Part shown: piece by piece, positions 8,827 to 17,786 of the stretch
Layout of the letters: each line of letters begins with the position of its first letter
How positions within the stretch are numbered: position 1 is the first letter of the stretch
Assembly: GCA_963666035.2 (NCBI GenBank)
Contig: CAXXJI010000006.1
Span: 186,001-250,000, forward strand
Direction: 5' to 3'
From: CALMFG01 sp963666035
Lineage (GTDB): Bacteria; Bacillota; Clostridia; Christensenellales; CALMFG01
DNA: 64,000 nt
Translations under genes and position numbers: made by a program
Notes under the pieces: generated by a model
What the model was told of the DNA's origin: nothing
The model's database searches: none
What the model saw: the letters and a program-made list of their open reading frames with translations, nothing else

Positions 8827-9303
8827 CTAATCATTCATCCAATCATCATAACGGGGCATTTCTTCTTGTTTTGCTTTTCTTCCATGTTTGGTCTCACTCT
8901 TCTTGCCTTTTGTGAAGAAAAAGCCCCAGATTGGGATGGTGAGAAAAACCAGCCAAGCAGGGAAGGGCACGGGAATGACGTCAAAGATAAAAAGGAAGAA
9001 AAAGATGGTGATGATGATGGGATAGGGGAAGGTCGCCCAATTCATTTTTTGATTTCCTGTTTCGGCTTCATAGGATTCACCGCCGGTAGTCGAAAAATCT
9101 CGGTTCAGCATATCATCCACTTTTACGCCGTAGATGCCGGCAAGCGCAATCAGATTATCGGTATCCGGCGAACTTTCCGCACGCTCCCATTTGCTGACCG
9201 CCTGCCGCGATACGCCGATTTTGTCTGCCAGTTCTTCCTGCGAAAGTCCGGCGCGTTTTCTTAAATTCACCAATCGGTTTGCAGTTTCAACATTCATGTT
9301 CAT
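8827..9303 (-). CDS. XRE-family regulator with C-terminal membrane domain (158 aa)
   Basis: The first 65 residues form a Cro/C1-type helix-turn-helix (RAGLSQEELADKIGVSR then QAVSKWE), expected to bind DNA. Residues about 90-135 hold two hydrophobic segments (YPIIITIFFFLFIFDVIPV and AWLVFLTIPIWGFFF), and the tail is charged and cytosolic. A DNA-binding domain tethered to the membrane suggests that membrane or envelope signals control its activity; that is inference. AAAGGA lies just before the ATG. It lies 11 bases downstream of the start of a longer paralogue and shares its HTH pattern. The target genes are unknown; autoregulation is plausible. Confidence 0.85.
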   Translation of the reverse strand: MNMNVETANRLVNLRKRAGLSQEELADKIGVSRQAVSKWERAESSPDTDNLIALAGIYGVKVDDMLNRDFSTTGGESYEAETGNQKMNWATFPYPIIITIFFFLFIFDVIPVPFPAWLVFLTIPIWGFFFTKGKKSETKHGRKAKQEEMPRYDDWMND

Positions 9304-9313
9304 CGTTCCTTTC

Positions 9314-10102
9314 CTATTTGTCTAAAGTTTCTTTTCTTTTGGCGTTATCATTTGATTTTAATATCCAGCCCCAGATAGGGAAGGTTAGAAATATCAGCCA
9401 GGACCAGGTCCATCCACCGGGTACAAAGAACCCAATCAGTAAAAATGCAATGACGGCCAAGGTAGGGTATACCCCGCTAAGCAGCGCGCGCCATCCGCTT
9501 TTCCTATTCTGGAGCGCTTTTAAAATAAAAAAGTAGATAGGGATGGTCAAAAACAAAATCCAGGCGGGATGCCATGCATCGGTAGTAAACCCGACCAGAA
9601 GGAAAACAGCCGCGACGATCAAAGGATAGGGGAAAAGCTCCATCCAGTGCCGATCCGCCTTGCCGCTCGCTTGTTCAATCCAAAAAACAATATAATAGTA
9701 AACGGGGACAGATAAGAAAATCATCCAGGTTAAGTCCCATCGTTTTGTCGTGTATGAAACGATAAAATATGCGATGACTGCCAAAACGGGAAAAGGAAAA
9801 GATACCGCACGGGATCTTTCACCGCGCGGATGTTTTTCATCATCGCCGATCCCCATTCCGAAAAACGCTTCGCGTCGTTCTTTGAAATCCATCTGGTCGC
9901 CGGTGTCGATTAAAAGATCGTCCACTTTGACCCCATAGAGTCTGGCCAGCGCGATGAGGTTGTCGGTATCCGGAGAAGCGTTTCCGAGTTCCCAGCTGGA
10001 AACCGCTTGTCTGGAAACGCCGAGTTTTTCGGCAAGCGCTTCTTGCGTCAGCTCATGCTGTTTTCTTAAGCTTTCTAATTTCTTTGCAACGTTTTTATTC
10101 AT
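9314..10102 (-). CDS. XRE-family regulator with polytopic membrane domain (262 aa)
   Basis: This is the larger paralogue of the neighbouring regulator. Residues 1-65 carry the same Cro/C1 HTH (HELTQEALAEKLGVSR, QAVSSWE, PDTDNLIALARLYGVKVDDLL). The rest has about six hydrophobic segments (residues 90-245), several ending in the repeated pattern of Trp, IL/IF, FLTIPI/FLTFPI. The repeats look like a membrane unit multiplied within the protein; the shorter neighbour carries one unit. The start is the ATG at 10102, because GGAGG lies six bases before it. An in-frame TTG at 10114 overlaps that site and is rejected. No sensor ligand can be read from the sequence. Confidence 0.85.
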   Translation of the reverse strand: MNKNVAKKLESLRKQHELTQEALAEKLGVSRQAVSSWELGNASPDTDNLIALARLYGVKVDDLLIDTGDQMDFKERREAFFGMGIGDDEKHPRGERSRAVSFPFPVLAVIAYFIVSYTTKRWDLTWMIFLSVPVYYYIVFWIEQASGKADRHWMELFPYPLIVAAVFLLVGFTTDAWHPAWILFLTIPIYFFILKALQNRKSGWRALLSGVYPTLAVIAFLLIGFFVPGGWTWSWLIFLTFPIWGWILKSNDNAKRKETLDK

Positions 10103-10173
10103 TTTGTCCTCCAATTTGCTTAAAAAAGTATTTTCAATTTTTAAGTTAATTATAGGAATCTTGTGGGTTGCAC

Positions 10174-10223
10174 ACCACCAATACGAGTTTGAAATTTGTC
10201 AACTATCGGTTGCGTTTGGTGGT
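10174..10223. promoter_or_regulatory. Inverted repeat upstream of XRE pair, possible operator
   Basis: ACCACCAA (10174-10181) and its inverse TTGGTGGT (10216-10223) are separated by 34 bp in the region upstream of the two XRE genes. A regulator of this type often binds such dyads in its own control region. This is a weak signal and could be chance. Confidence 0.25.
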
Positions 10224-10262
10224 TTTCACTTATATTCTATCATAAAACCAGCTTAAAACCAC

Positions 10263-10303
10263 AAAAAAACCCTGCAAAAACGGTTTTGGCCGTATCAGCA
10301 GGG
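10263..10303 (-). terminator. Terminator after proS
   Basis: On the minus strand CCCTGC (10298-10303) pairs with GCAGGG (10270-10275). A smaller inner stem is possible, and seven T residues follow. It lies about 25 bp past the proS stop. Confidence 0.8.
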
Positions 10304-10326
10304 TGTTGTACTTTTCGATTGAGCGA

Positions 10327-11769
10327 TTAATATGCTTTTGCAAAAATCATCACTTTTTTGGCGGGCTTGCCGCAGTGTACGCAAACGCCGCTGGTCGGCG
10401 CTTCTTCGCCAAACGGCATGCAACGGGTGGTTGCACCGGTTTCTTCCTTAATCTCATCCTCGCATTCCCGATCGGAGCACCACAAGCCTTTCACAAAGTT
10501 TCCACTGTCGATGGCCTTTTTGAAATCTTCAAAGTTGTCGGCCGAAACGGTTTTTTCGTCACGGAATTTTAACGCTGAAGCCAGCATGCCTTCGTGTACT
10601 TTTTCAAGCATATCATTGATGGTGCCCGCAAGGCCGTCCATACTAAAGAAACCCTTTTCAAAGTTGTCACGGCGAACCAGCACCACCTGATTTTGCTCGA
10701 TGTCTCTGGGACCGACTTCCAGGCGGATAGGCACACCTTTCATTTCCCACTCGTTGAACTTCCAACCCGGGCTTTGGTCGCGTGTGTCGATATCGGCACG
10801 GATACCGGCAGCTCGTAATTCGTCCAAAAGCGCGGTCGCTTTCTCTAAAACGCCTTCTTTGTGTGCGGCCACCGGGATGATGATGACCTGCGTGGGCGCG
10901 ACTTTCGGCGGCAATTTTAATCCGCGCTCGTCGCCGTGTACCATGATAAGACCGCCGATCATGCGGGTGGATGTGCCCCAGGAAGTCTGATGGACGTATT
11001 CCAGCTGGCCTTCACGACCGAGGTATTGGATATCAAACACTTTGGAAAAGTGCGTGCCGAGGTTATGCGAAGTGCCCATCTGCAGCGCCTTACCGTCCAG
11101 CATCATTGCTTCCATCGTGTAGGTATGCATTGCACCGGCAAATTTCTCTTTTTCGCTTTTTTGTCCGGTGTAGACCGGAATGGCCAACACATTGTAAGCG
11201 AATTCGCGGTATACTTCCAGCATCTTTTCGGTCTCGATTTGCGCTTCTTCGGCGGTTTCGTGCGCCGTGTGGCCTTCCTGCCACAAGAATTCGGAAGTGC
11301 GTAAGAACGGGCGTGTGGATTTCTCCCAGCGCACTACGTTGCACCATTGATTATATAGAATCGGCAAATCACGGTAGGACTGCACCCACTTGGAATACAT
11401 CGAACAGATGATAGTCTCGGATGTGGGACGCACACACAAACGCTCGGCCAGCGGCTCGTTGCCGCCGTGGGTGACCCAGGCCACCTCGGGCGCAAAACCT
11501 TCTACGTGCTCGGCCTCTTTTTGCAAAAGGCTTTCCGGGATGAAGAGCGGGAAGTATGCGTTCTTATGGCCGGTAGCCTTAAAGCGCGCATCCATCTCCT
11601 TTTGAATCAGCTCCCAAATCCCGTAGCCGTAGGGTTTAATCACCATACAGCCTTTGACATCACTGTAATCCACGAGGTCGGTCATCTTGATCACGTCGGT
11701 ATACCATCGGCTGAAATCCTCGGCTTGCGGCGTGATGTTCTGAACGAATCCTGCTTCCTTCTTTGCCAT
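10327..11769 (-). CDS. proS: Prolyl-tRNA synthetase, archaeal/eukaryal-like short form
   Basis: The enzyme charges tRNA-Pro. The start at 11769 (MAKKEAGFVQ) has AAGGAG 11 bases upstream and gives 480 aa. An earlier in-frame start at 11811 lacks support. Class II motifs are visible: RPTSETIICSMY, motif 2 (NVVRWEKSTRPFLRTSEF with WQEGHTAH), and motif 3 (GLIMVHGDERGL). The anticodon-binding domain follows. The C-terminal part has paired cysteines (CSDRECEDE, CVHCGKPA) and ends with AKAY, as in archaeal-type ProRS. The bacterial editing insertion between motifs 2 and 3 is absent. Known family members of this form occur in some Bacillota, Mycoplasma and Thermus. Confidence 0.95.
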   Translation of the reverse strand: MAKKEAGFVQNITPQAEDFSRWYTDVIKMTDLVDYSDVKGCMVIKPYGYGIWELIQKEMDARFKATGHKNAYFPLFIPESLLQKEAEHVEGFAPEVAWVTHGGNEPLAERLCVRPTSETIICSMYSKWVQSYRDLPILYNQWCNVVRWEKSTRPFLRTSEFLWQEGHTAHETAEEAQIETEKMLEVYREFAYNVLAIPVYTGQKSEKEKFAGAMHTYTMEAMMLDGKALQMGTSHNLGTHFSKVFDIQYLGREGQLEYVHQTSWGTSTRMIGGLIMVHGDERGLKLPPKVAPTQVIIIPVAAHKEGVLEKATALLDELRAAGIRADIDTRDQSPGWKFNEWEMKGVPIRLEVGPRDIEQNQVVLVRRDNFEKGFFSMDGLAGTINDMLEKVHEGMLASALKFRDEKTVSADNFEDFKKAIDSGNFVKGLWCSDRECEDEIKEETGATTRCMPFGEEAPTSGVCVHCGKPAKKVMIFAKAY

Positions 11770-11802
11770 TGTATCTTTCTTCTCCTTGCTGTTAGTCAAC
11801 CT

Positions 11803-11831
11803 ATTATACACAAACCCGCTGGTAAAATAAA
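11803..11831 (-). promoter_or_regulatory. Possible proS promoter
   Basis: A perfect TATAAT (11803-11808, minus) has a poor -35 (TTTATT, 17-bp spacing) between rarA and proS. It could give proS its own transcript in addition to read-through from rarA. Confidence 0.4.
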
Positions 11832-11839
11832 CTTTTTTG

Positions 11840-13144
11840 TCAATCTTTTTTGCCGCGTCTGGCGCGCAAGTCCTTCAGTTTTCCTTCATAGCCTTGATCG
11901 GAAGGATGGTAGTACTGTTTGCCGTCAAGGTCATCCGGCAGGTATTGCTGGGCAACAAAACTTTCGGGGTAATCGTGCGCATATTTGTAGCCGACGCCGT
12001 TGCCCATTTCCTTGCCTCCCCGCACATGGCTGTATCTTAGGTGCGGCATGACTTCAGATTGATAGCTTCCTCTGGCATCGGAAAACGCGTCTTCCATCGC
12101 CATCAGCACCGAATTGCTCTTGGGCGATTCGCAGATAAAGATGATGGCCTGCGAGATATTGAGGCGGGCTTCAGGGAAACCGTTGAACTCCAGCGCCTGC
12201 ATAGCGGCCACGGCCTGAATCAGCGCCGTCGGGTTCGCCATGCCCACGTCCTCGCTGGCGTGGGCGATCATGCGCCGCACGATGATACGCGGGTCCACGC
12301 CGGCTTCGATGAGCCGCGCAAACCAGAACAGCGCACCTTCCGAAGAAGAACCGCGTAAGGACTTGCAAAAAGCTGAGAGCATATCGTAATAATCGCGGTC
12401 GTCGCAACGCAAAGCCCGCCGCTGGATGGACTCCTCGGCGATGGCAAGGTCAATATGAATGACGCCGTCTTTTTCGGGTACGGTGGTCAGTACGGCCAGT
12501 TCAAGCGCGTTTAAGGCTGTTCGGGCGTCCCCGTTGGAAAGATTCACCCAATGATCCATAGCATCGTCGTCTACTGAAATCTTTTGGCCGCCGAATCCTC
12601 TATCAGTGTCTTTGATTGTCGCGGCCAGCACATGTTTGATATCGTCCGGCTTTAACGGGAAAAACTGAAAAAGCCGGCACCGTGAGACGATGGCGTTTGT
12701 CATCGCGATCATTGGGTTTTCTGTGGTGGAACCGATAAAGCGGATGATGCCCTTTTCGATAGCGGGCAGAATGCTGTCGCTTTGCGCTTTATTCCAACGG
12801 TGACACTCATCCAAAAGCAGATAGGTGGGCAGCTGGTGCAGGCGCAGGCGGTTCTCGGCCGCTTCTAACACCTCCCGTACATCCTTGACGCCGCTGGTCA
12901 CCGCGTTTAACTTCACAAAAGCCGCACCCGTGGTGTTTGCGATAATATAAGCCAATGTGGTCTTGCCCGTACCCGGCGGGCCGTAGAAGATGGAAGAGGT
13001 CAGCTTATCCGCCTCGATCGCGCGGCGGAGCAAACGTCCTTGGCCGACGATATGATCCTGCCCAAAAAATTCGTCCAACGTGCGGGGGCGCATCCGGTCG
13101 GCCAGCGGAGCTTGATTGGCCACATTATTTTCAAATAAATCCAT
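11840..13144 (-). CDS. rarA: Replication-associated recombination protein RarA (MgsA), AAA+ ATPase
   Basis: RarA is a clamp-loader-like AAA+ ATPase that acts at stalled replication forks and interacts with SSB. The start at 13144 (MDLFENNVAN) is favoured because GAGG lies nine bases before it; in-frame upstream starts sit on that site. The protein is 434 aa. Walker A is GPPGTGKTTLAY (near residue 50), Walker B is LLLDECHRW, sensor 1 is GSTTENP, and a C-terminal tetramerisation region includes RRMIAHASEDVG. The C-terminal end with LPDDLDGKQYY is typical of RarA. Confidence 0.95.
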   Translation of the reverse strand: MDLFENNVANQAPLADRMRPRTLDEFFGQDHIVGQGRLLRRAIEADKLTSSIFYGPPGTGKTTLAYIIANTTGAAFVKLNAVTSGVKDVREVLEAAENRLRLHQLPTYLLLDECHRWNKAQSDSILPAIEKGIIRFIGSTTENPMIAMTNAIVSRCRLFQFFPLKPDDIKHVLAATIKDTDRGFGGQKISVDDDAMDHWVNLSNGDARTALNALELAVLTTVPEKDGVIHIDLAIAEESIQRRALRCDDRDYYDMLSAFCKSLRGSSSEGALFWFARLIEAGVDPRIIVRRMIAHASEDVGMANPTALIQAVAAMQALEFNGFPEARLNISQAIIFICESPKSNSVLMAMEDAFSDARGSYQSEVMPHLRYSHVRGGKEMGNGVGYKYAHDYPESFVAQQYLPDDLDGKQYYHPSDQGYEGKLKDLRARRGKKD

Positions 13145-13217
13145 GATGGTCATCCTCAAATCTATGTATTATTCATATCAAATCGACAGTGCGAATAAAT
13201 GTTCCTATTATATAGGC

Positions 13218-13246
13218 ATTATATTTCATTTTATCGGTTTACACAA
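13218..13246 (-). promoter_or_regulatory. rarA promoter
   Basis: Minus-strand TTGTGT (13241-13246), a 17-bp spacer and TATAAT (13218-13223) lie about 75 bp before rarA. Confidence 0.6.
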
Positions 13247-13324
13247 TGGGCACAAACAAATATAATAGGTAGCATAATAAAAAACTTGCATCTTTTGATT
13301 TAGTCTGTTACGATACTAAAAAGT

Positions 13325-13353
13325 TTGTGAAATTAATATCAAAATGGTATTAT
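13325..13353 (+). promoter_or_regulatory. serC-serA promoter
   Basis: TTGTGA (13325-13330), a 17-bp spacer and TATTAT (13348-13353) lie 35 bp before the serC ATG. No T-box or riboswitch signature is visible in the leader. Confidence 0.5.
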
Positions 13354-13387
13354 ATATAAATTTTTAACGACCAAGGAGGCTCGTAGC

Positions 13388-14470
13388 ATGGAAAAAAGGG
13401 CATATAATTTTTCGGCAGGTCCGGCTTGTTTACCGCTGGAGGTACTGAAAGAGGCGCAGGCTGAGTTTATCAGTTACGCGGACAGCGGCATGAACGTGAT
13501 GGAAATGAGCCATCGGGGCAAGATCTTTGAGGGAATCATCAAAAAAGCGGAAGACGATTTGCGGCAGTTGATGGGCATTCCGGAAGACTATTCGGTGCTC
13601 TTTCTGCAGGGCGGGGCTTCATTGCAGTTCTATATGATTCCGCTGAATCTGGCGACCCGTTTTAAAAAGGTGCATTTTGTGGATACCGGCATCTGGTCTT
13701 CCCGCGCGATCAAGGAAGTGGAGAAATTCGCGACGGCCAATGTTGTGGCTTCGTCCAAGGCGGCTACATATACTTATATCCCCGAGCTTTCCAGAGAGAT
13801 GTTCACGGGGGACGCGGATTATGTGCATATCGTCAGCAATAACACCATTTTCGGTACGCGTTATACCGAGCGGCCGGACACAAACGGTCTGCCCTTGGTC
13901 AGCGATATGAGTTCCTGCATTCTTTCCGAAGCTATTAATGTGGCCGATTACGATTTGATTTTTGCCGGCGCGCAGAAAAACATCGGCCCGGCGGGCGTGA
14001 CGATTGTCATCATCAAGAATCAGTGGATGGAAGGAATTTCTGAAAATCTGCCGACTATGCTTTCCTACAAAACCCATGTGGAGAACGGATCGCTTTTCAA
14101 CACGCCGCCGACGTATGCGGTGTATCTGGCAGGCAAGGTGTTCGAATGGATGTTGAGAAACGGCGGTGTTGCAGGTATGCAGAAGAAAAACGCGGAGAAG
14201 GCAAATCTGCTGTATGACTATCTGGATGCATCCAGCCTGTTCAACGGGTTAGCGGAGAAAAAATATCGTTCGATGATGAACGTCACTTTTGCAACCGGAG
14301 ACGCCGACAAGGACAAGGCATTTTTGACGGGGGCGGAAGCGCGGGATTTGTTATTCCTGAAAGGACACCGGCTGTCCGGCGGTATGCGGGCCAGCATCTA
14401 CAATGCGATGCCGTATGAGGGCGTTGCGGCGCTGGTGGAATATATGAAAGAGTTTGAGAAAAACGCGTAA
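13388..14470 (+). CDS. serC: Phosphoserine aminotransferase
   Basis: SerC is the PLP enzyme that converts 3-phosphohydroxypyruvate to phosphoserine in serine synthesis. The 360-aa protein begins RAYNFSAGPACLP, the standard SerC start. It has FLQGGASLQFYMIP, HIVSNNTIFGT, and the PLP-lysine segment DLIFAGAQKNIGPAGVT near residue 195. GMRASIYNA lies near the C-terminus. AAGGAGG lies nine bases before the ATG. It is followed 25 bp later by serA, so the first two steps of the pathway are encoded together in reverse order. Confidence 0.97.
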   Translation: MEKRAYNFSAGPACLPLEVLKEAQAEFISYADSGMNVMEMSHRGKIFEGIIKKAEDDLRQLMGIPEDYSVLFLQGGASLQFYMIPLNLATRFKKVHFVDTGIWSSRAIKEVEKFATANVVASSKAATYTYIPELSREMFTGDADYVHIVSNNTIFGTRYTERPDTNGLPLVSDMSSCILSEAINVADYDLIFAGAQKNIGPAGVTIVIIKNQWMEGISENLPTMLSYKTHVENGSLFNTPPTYAVYLAGKVFEWMLRNGGVAGMQKKNAEKANLLYDYLDASSLFNGLAEKKYRSMMNVTFATGDADKDKAFLTGAEARDLLFLKGHRLSGGMRASIYNAMPYEGVAALVEYMKEFEKNA

Positions 14471-14495
14471 TCAGCGCGAGATTGGACGAGATGAG

Positions 14496-15665
14496 ATGTA
14501 TAGAATAAAGACATTTAATGCGATATCGAATGCGATATATGAATATTTAAACGAAGAGAAATATGTGGTCGGAGATGATCAGGAACCTTTTGACGCTGCC
14601 TTGGTGCGGTCGGCCAGCTTGCATGATTTCGACTTCGGTAAGGAAGTGCTGGGCATCGCCAGAGCCGGTGCGGGCGTCAACAATATTCCGCTGGACAAAT
14701 GCTCCGAGCAGGGCATTGTGGTGTTCAATACGCCCGGCGCCAACGCCAACGGTGTAAAAGAGCTGGTGCTCTGCGGTATGTTTATGGCTTCACGAAATAT
14801 TGTTCCTGCAGTGGATTGGGTGAAGACCCTAAAGGGCCAGGGCGAAGATGTTTTAAAGTTGGTGGAAAAGGGCAAAAAGCAGTTTGTCGGTCCCGAACTG
14901 AAAGGAAAAACACTGGGTGTTGTCGGGCTTGGTGCCATCGGTGTGATGGTGGCCAATGCGGCCTCGGCCATCGGCATGAATGTCATTGGGTACGATCCGT
15001 ATATCTCGGTAGAGAGCGCATGGGGACTCAGCCGTGAAGTGGCGCGGGAACATAAGCTGGAGGATTTGCTTTCCAAGGTGGATTATATCTCGCTGCATGT
15101 GCCTTTGCTGGATAAAACCCGCGGCTTTTTAGGAAAAGCGGAGTTTGCCAAGATGAAAAAAGGTGTGGTGATCTTAAACTTTGCGCGCAACGGCCTGCTC
15201 AATTATGAGTGTTTGTACAAAGCGCTCAAAGACGGTACCGTGGGCAAATATGTCACGGACTTTCCCAATGATGAACTTTTGGCTTACGATAATGTCATCC
15301 CCATTCCGCATCTCGGCGCATCCACGCCCGAGAGCGAAGAGAATTGCGCGCGCATGGCGGCCAAACAACTGCATGACTTTTTAACCTACGGTTCTATCAT
15401 CAATTCGGTCAACCTGCCGGATTGCCCGGTCAGTCCGTCGGCGGACTGCCGGTTGACTATCATCCACAAAAACATGCCGGGAATGGTGGGCCAGTTTACC
15501 AATATTCTGGGTGCTAAGGATATCAATATTGATGAGATGGTGAATAAATCCAGAGGCAATGTGGCCTACACGGTGTTTGATCTGGATACTGAAATTGATT
15601 CGGAAATCGTCAAGCAGGTGGAAAAGGTGGACGGCGTGATTAAAACACGATTAATATCGCGATAA
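14496..15665 (+). CDS. serA: D-3-phosphoglycerate dehydrogenase, short form with ACT domain
   Basis: SerA is the NAD-dependent first enzyme of serine synthesis. The start at 14496 (MYRIKTFNAI) gives 389 aa; an in-frame start at 14454 would run back into serC. The NAD-binding motif is GVVGLGAIGVMVANAAS near residue 142. The catalytic Arg lies in NFARNGLL, and His in PHLGAST. A C-terminal ACT domain (MPGMVGQFTNILGAKDINIDEM) suggests feedback control by serine. It lacks the extra substrate-binding domain of the long Bacillus form. A terminator follows. Confidence 0.95.
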   Translation: MYRIKTFNAISNAIYEYLNEEKYVVGDDQEPFDAALVRSASLHDFDFGKEVLGIARAGAGVNNIPLDKCSEQGIVVFNTPGANANGVKELVLCGMFMASRNIVPAVDWVKTLKGQGEDVLKLVEKGKKQFVGPELKGKTLGVVGLGAIGVMVANAASAIGMNVIGYDPYISVESAWGLSREVAREHKLEDLLSKVDYISLHVPLLDKTRGFLGKAEFAKMKKGVVILNFARNGLLNYECLYKALKDGTVGKYVTDFPNDELLAYDNVIPIPHLGASTPESEENCARMAAKQLHDFLTYGSIINSVNLPDCPVSPSADCRLTIIHKNMPGMVGQFTNILGAKDINIDEMVNKSRGNVAYTVFDLDTEIDSEIVKQVEKVDGVIKTRLISR

Positions 15666-15666
15666 T

Positions 15667-15692
15667 AAAAAAGGGCTTACAGCCCTTTTTTA
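15667..15692 (+). terminator. Terminator after serA
   Basis: AGGGCT (15672-15677) pairs with AGCCCT (15681-15686) around a 3-nt loop, with an A-run before and a T-run after. The stem is extended by A-T pairs and works in either direction. Confidence 0.85.
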
Positions 15693-15789
15693 ATTTGCTT
15701 TAATTTCATCCTGCTTAAAATTCAAAAACACTAAATCCTGAAGGGATTTCGAAATCATAGAATGCACGTGAGGTGCTTAAAACTGAAAT

Positions 15790-16137
15790 TTACAGCGGCT
15801 TATTAATCTCTTTGCTTTTGTCGGTGTTCAGTGCTTTTCCGAATTTTCTCTTAAAGATAACAAAGTATATCACCAAAATGATCAGGGTTACCGAGAACAA
15901 GATGGCGTAGATGAACCGATACTGAGCGGTGATACCGGTGATGTCCAGAATACCTTGTACCAGAACGATGGGGCCTAAGATCCACAGGAAAAGACGTAGG
16001 AGCTTATCAGCTTCTTCTTTAATTGCCTTCGGGTAGGTGTTGTTGTAGGCCATGCCTTTTCCACGGAATGCAAAGTACAGGCACATGACACCGATGATGA
16101 CAAACATATAGCCAAACATACTATCAAAATCTTGCAT
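15790..16137 (-). CDS. Small membrane protein of unknown function (115 aa)
   Basis: I do not recognise this protein. It has three predicted membrane segments: residues about 9-24 (MFVIIGVMCLYFAF), 49-70 (LFLWILGPIVLVQGIL), and 76-98 (FIYAILFSVTLIILVIYFVIF). The C-terminal tail is charged (KRKFGKALNTDKSKE). AAGGAG lies upstream. Both a TTG at 16140 and the ATG at 16137 are possible starts, and I chose the ATG. It lies 28 bp after murC on the same strand, so the two may share a transcript. No function can be assigned. Confidence 0.7.
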   Translation of the reverse strand: MQDFDSMFGYMFVIIGVMCLYFAFRGKGMAYNNTYPKAIKEEADKLLRLFLWILGPIVLVQGILDITGITAQYRFIYAILFSVTLIILVIYFVIFKRKFGKALNTDKSKEINKPL

Positions 16138-16164
16138 CAATCAATACTCCTTTATTAATCAAAT

Positions 16165-17544
16165 TTAAAGCAGTTTCTGGGTCTGGCGGTACACATCGCC
16201 CGATCCAAGTGTAATCACCACATCGCCTTCAGATGCGTGATTTTCTAAATACGCGTTAATCTCCTCAAACGTGGCGATATACTCACATGCCTTGGCGTTG
16301 GGCGATATCGCCGCCACAAGATCGGTGGCGTGGATTTCGCCGGTGTCAATATCTCGGCCGGGATAAATATCAGGCACAAGCACACAATCCGCCACACCAA
16401 AGCTTAACGCATATTTGTCTTTCAGAGTTTTGGCGCGAGTATAGGAATTGCATTGAAACACTGTCCAGAGCTTCTTGTGCGGATAACGCTTGGCGGCATC
16501 CAGACACGCGGCAATCTCGGACGGATGATGGGCATAATCGTGGAATACTTTTATGCCGTTTTTTTCGCCCATATATTCAAAACGCCGACCCACAAGCCGA
16601 TAGGCTTTCAAGGCCTTTGCGGCGATTTCGATACTGACGCCGAACACGCTGTGGCATACTGTAAAAGCGGCCAAAGCATTGGCCATGTTGTGGCTGCCCG
16701 GCACTTCCAGTGTAATCCGACCGAGCGTTTCGCCCTGACGGACAATATCAAAACTGGGGAAGCCCATCTCGGAAAACTTAACATTGGCCACTGTATAGCC
16801 TGAATTCTCATTAAGACCGTATTCGGTGATGTCATAAGGCACATCTTTCAGCCGATAGGCCAACGCATCGTCACGGCATAGATAAAGATGCCCGTTCTCT
16901 GGCATCAGCCGGACGAATTTCTCAAAAGTCTGATAGATGTGTTCAATGTCTTTGTAGTAATCCAGATGATCGTCATCGATGTTATTGACAAGGATATGTG
17001 TGGGGGAAAGCTTTAGGAAGCTTTCCACGTATTCGCATGCCTCGGTGATAAAATATTTTTTGGTTTGGCCCAAGCGCACGCCGCTGCCGAGAAAATCCAC
17101 CATTCCGCCCACATGTACGGTGGCGTCCACACCAGCGTACTCGGTGATGAGCGCAATCATCGACGTGATGGTGGTTTTGCCATGACACCCGGCAATCGCG
17201 ATGACATTTTCGTATTCCTCGGAGAGCAAACCCAAAAGCGAAGCCCGCTCCAGCATGGGAATACCAAGCTCAGCCGCCCGTTTGCGCTCCGGATTATCCG
17301 GTTTAATGGCCGCCGAATAGACGCAGAGCACTGCGCCGTCCACATTGGTGTCGGTATGGCCGATGGTGACATCAACGCCTTCTGCGGTCAGCTTATCGGT
17401 AAAGACCGAATCGCTGATATCGCTGCCGCTGACGTGGTACCCGATGTTCTTTAATATAAGCGCAAGTCCGCTCATTGAACATCCGCCGATTCCAATAAAA
17501 TGAATGCGGCCGTGGGTGTAATCCTTTAAATTTTTAACTTCCAT
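16165..17544 (-). CDS. murC: UDP-N-acetylmuramate--L-alanine ligase
   Basis: MurC adds L-alanine to UDP-MurNAc in the cytoplasm, the first peptide step of peptidoglycan synthesis. The 459-aa length is normal. The N-terminal Rossmann domain has HFIGIGGCSMSGLA. The ATP-binding P-loop is AGCHGKTTITSMI near residue 117. The central domain contains NNIDDDHLDYYKD, and the C-terminal ligase domain has HDYAHHPSEIAA. The ATG follows GGGGATAAAC. It stands apart from other mur genes and is divergent to the MFS gene. Confidence 0.97.
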   Translation of the reverse strand: MEVKNLKDYTHGRIHFIGIGGCSMSGLALILKNIGYHVSGSDISDSVFTDKLTAEGVDVTIGHTDTNVDGAVLCVYSAAIKPDNPERKRAAELGIPMLERASLLGLLSEEYENVIAIAGCHGKTTITSMIALITEYAGVDATVHVGGMVDFLGSGVRLGQTKKYFITEACEYVESFLKLSPTHILVNNIDDDHLDYYKDIEHIYQTFEKFVRLMPENGHLYLCRDDALAYRLKDVPYDITEYGLNENSGYTVANVKFSEMGFPSFDIVRQGETLGRITLEVPGSHNMANALAAFTVCHSVFGVSIEIAAKALKAYRLVGRRFEYMGEKNGIKVFHDYAHHPSEIAACLDAAKRYPHKKLWTVFQCNSYTRAKTLKDKYALSFGVADCVLVPDIYPGRDIDTGEIHATDLVAAISPNAKACEYIATFEEINAYLENHASEGDVVITLGSGDVYRQTQKLL

Positions 17545-17718
17545 GTTTATCCCCTATATTAAAAGAATAAAATAATCGCTAACTAAGATAATACCACACC
17601 TGTCAAGCCCTTGGGTAGGCGGCTTAAAATGATTATACGATAAAGCACCGGTTTTTTTCAATCCTAACCTCTTTATAGGCTGATACACGTAATTTATATG
17701 TAAAACACAAAAAGAAAA

Positions 17719-17747
17719 TTGAACAAATATGCGAAAATTGATATAGT
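17719..17747 (+). promoter_or_regulatory. Promoter of MFS transporter
   Basis: TTGAAC (17719-17724), a 17-bp spacer and TATAGT (17742-17747) lie 39 bp before the start codon. Confidence 0.65.
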
Positions 17748-17786
17748 AATGATGGTATAAAATATGAAATAAGATAGGATGGGAAA

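Noticed and set aside
9314..10114. TTG start at 10114 for the longer XRE regulator
   Set aside because: The TTG overlaps the GGAGG ribosome-binding site that serves the ATG at 10102.
11770..11839. T-box leader for proS
   Set aside because: The gap is 70 bp and lacks the conserved T-box sequence.
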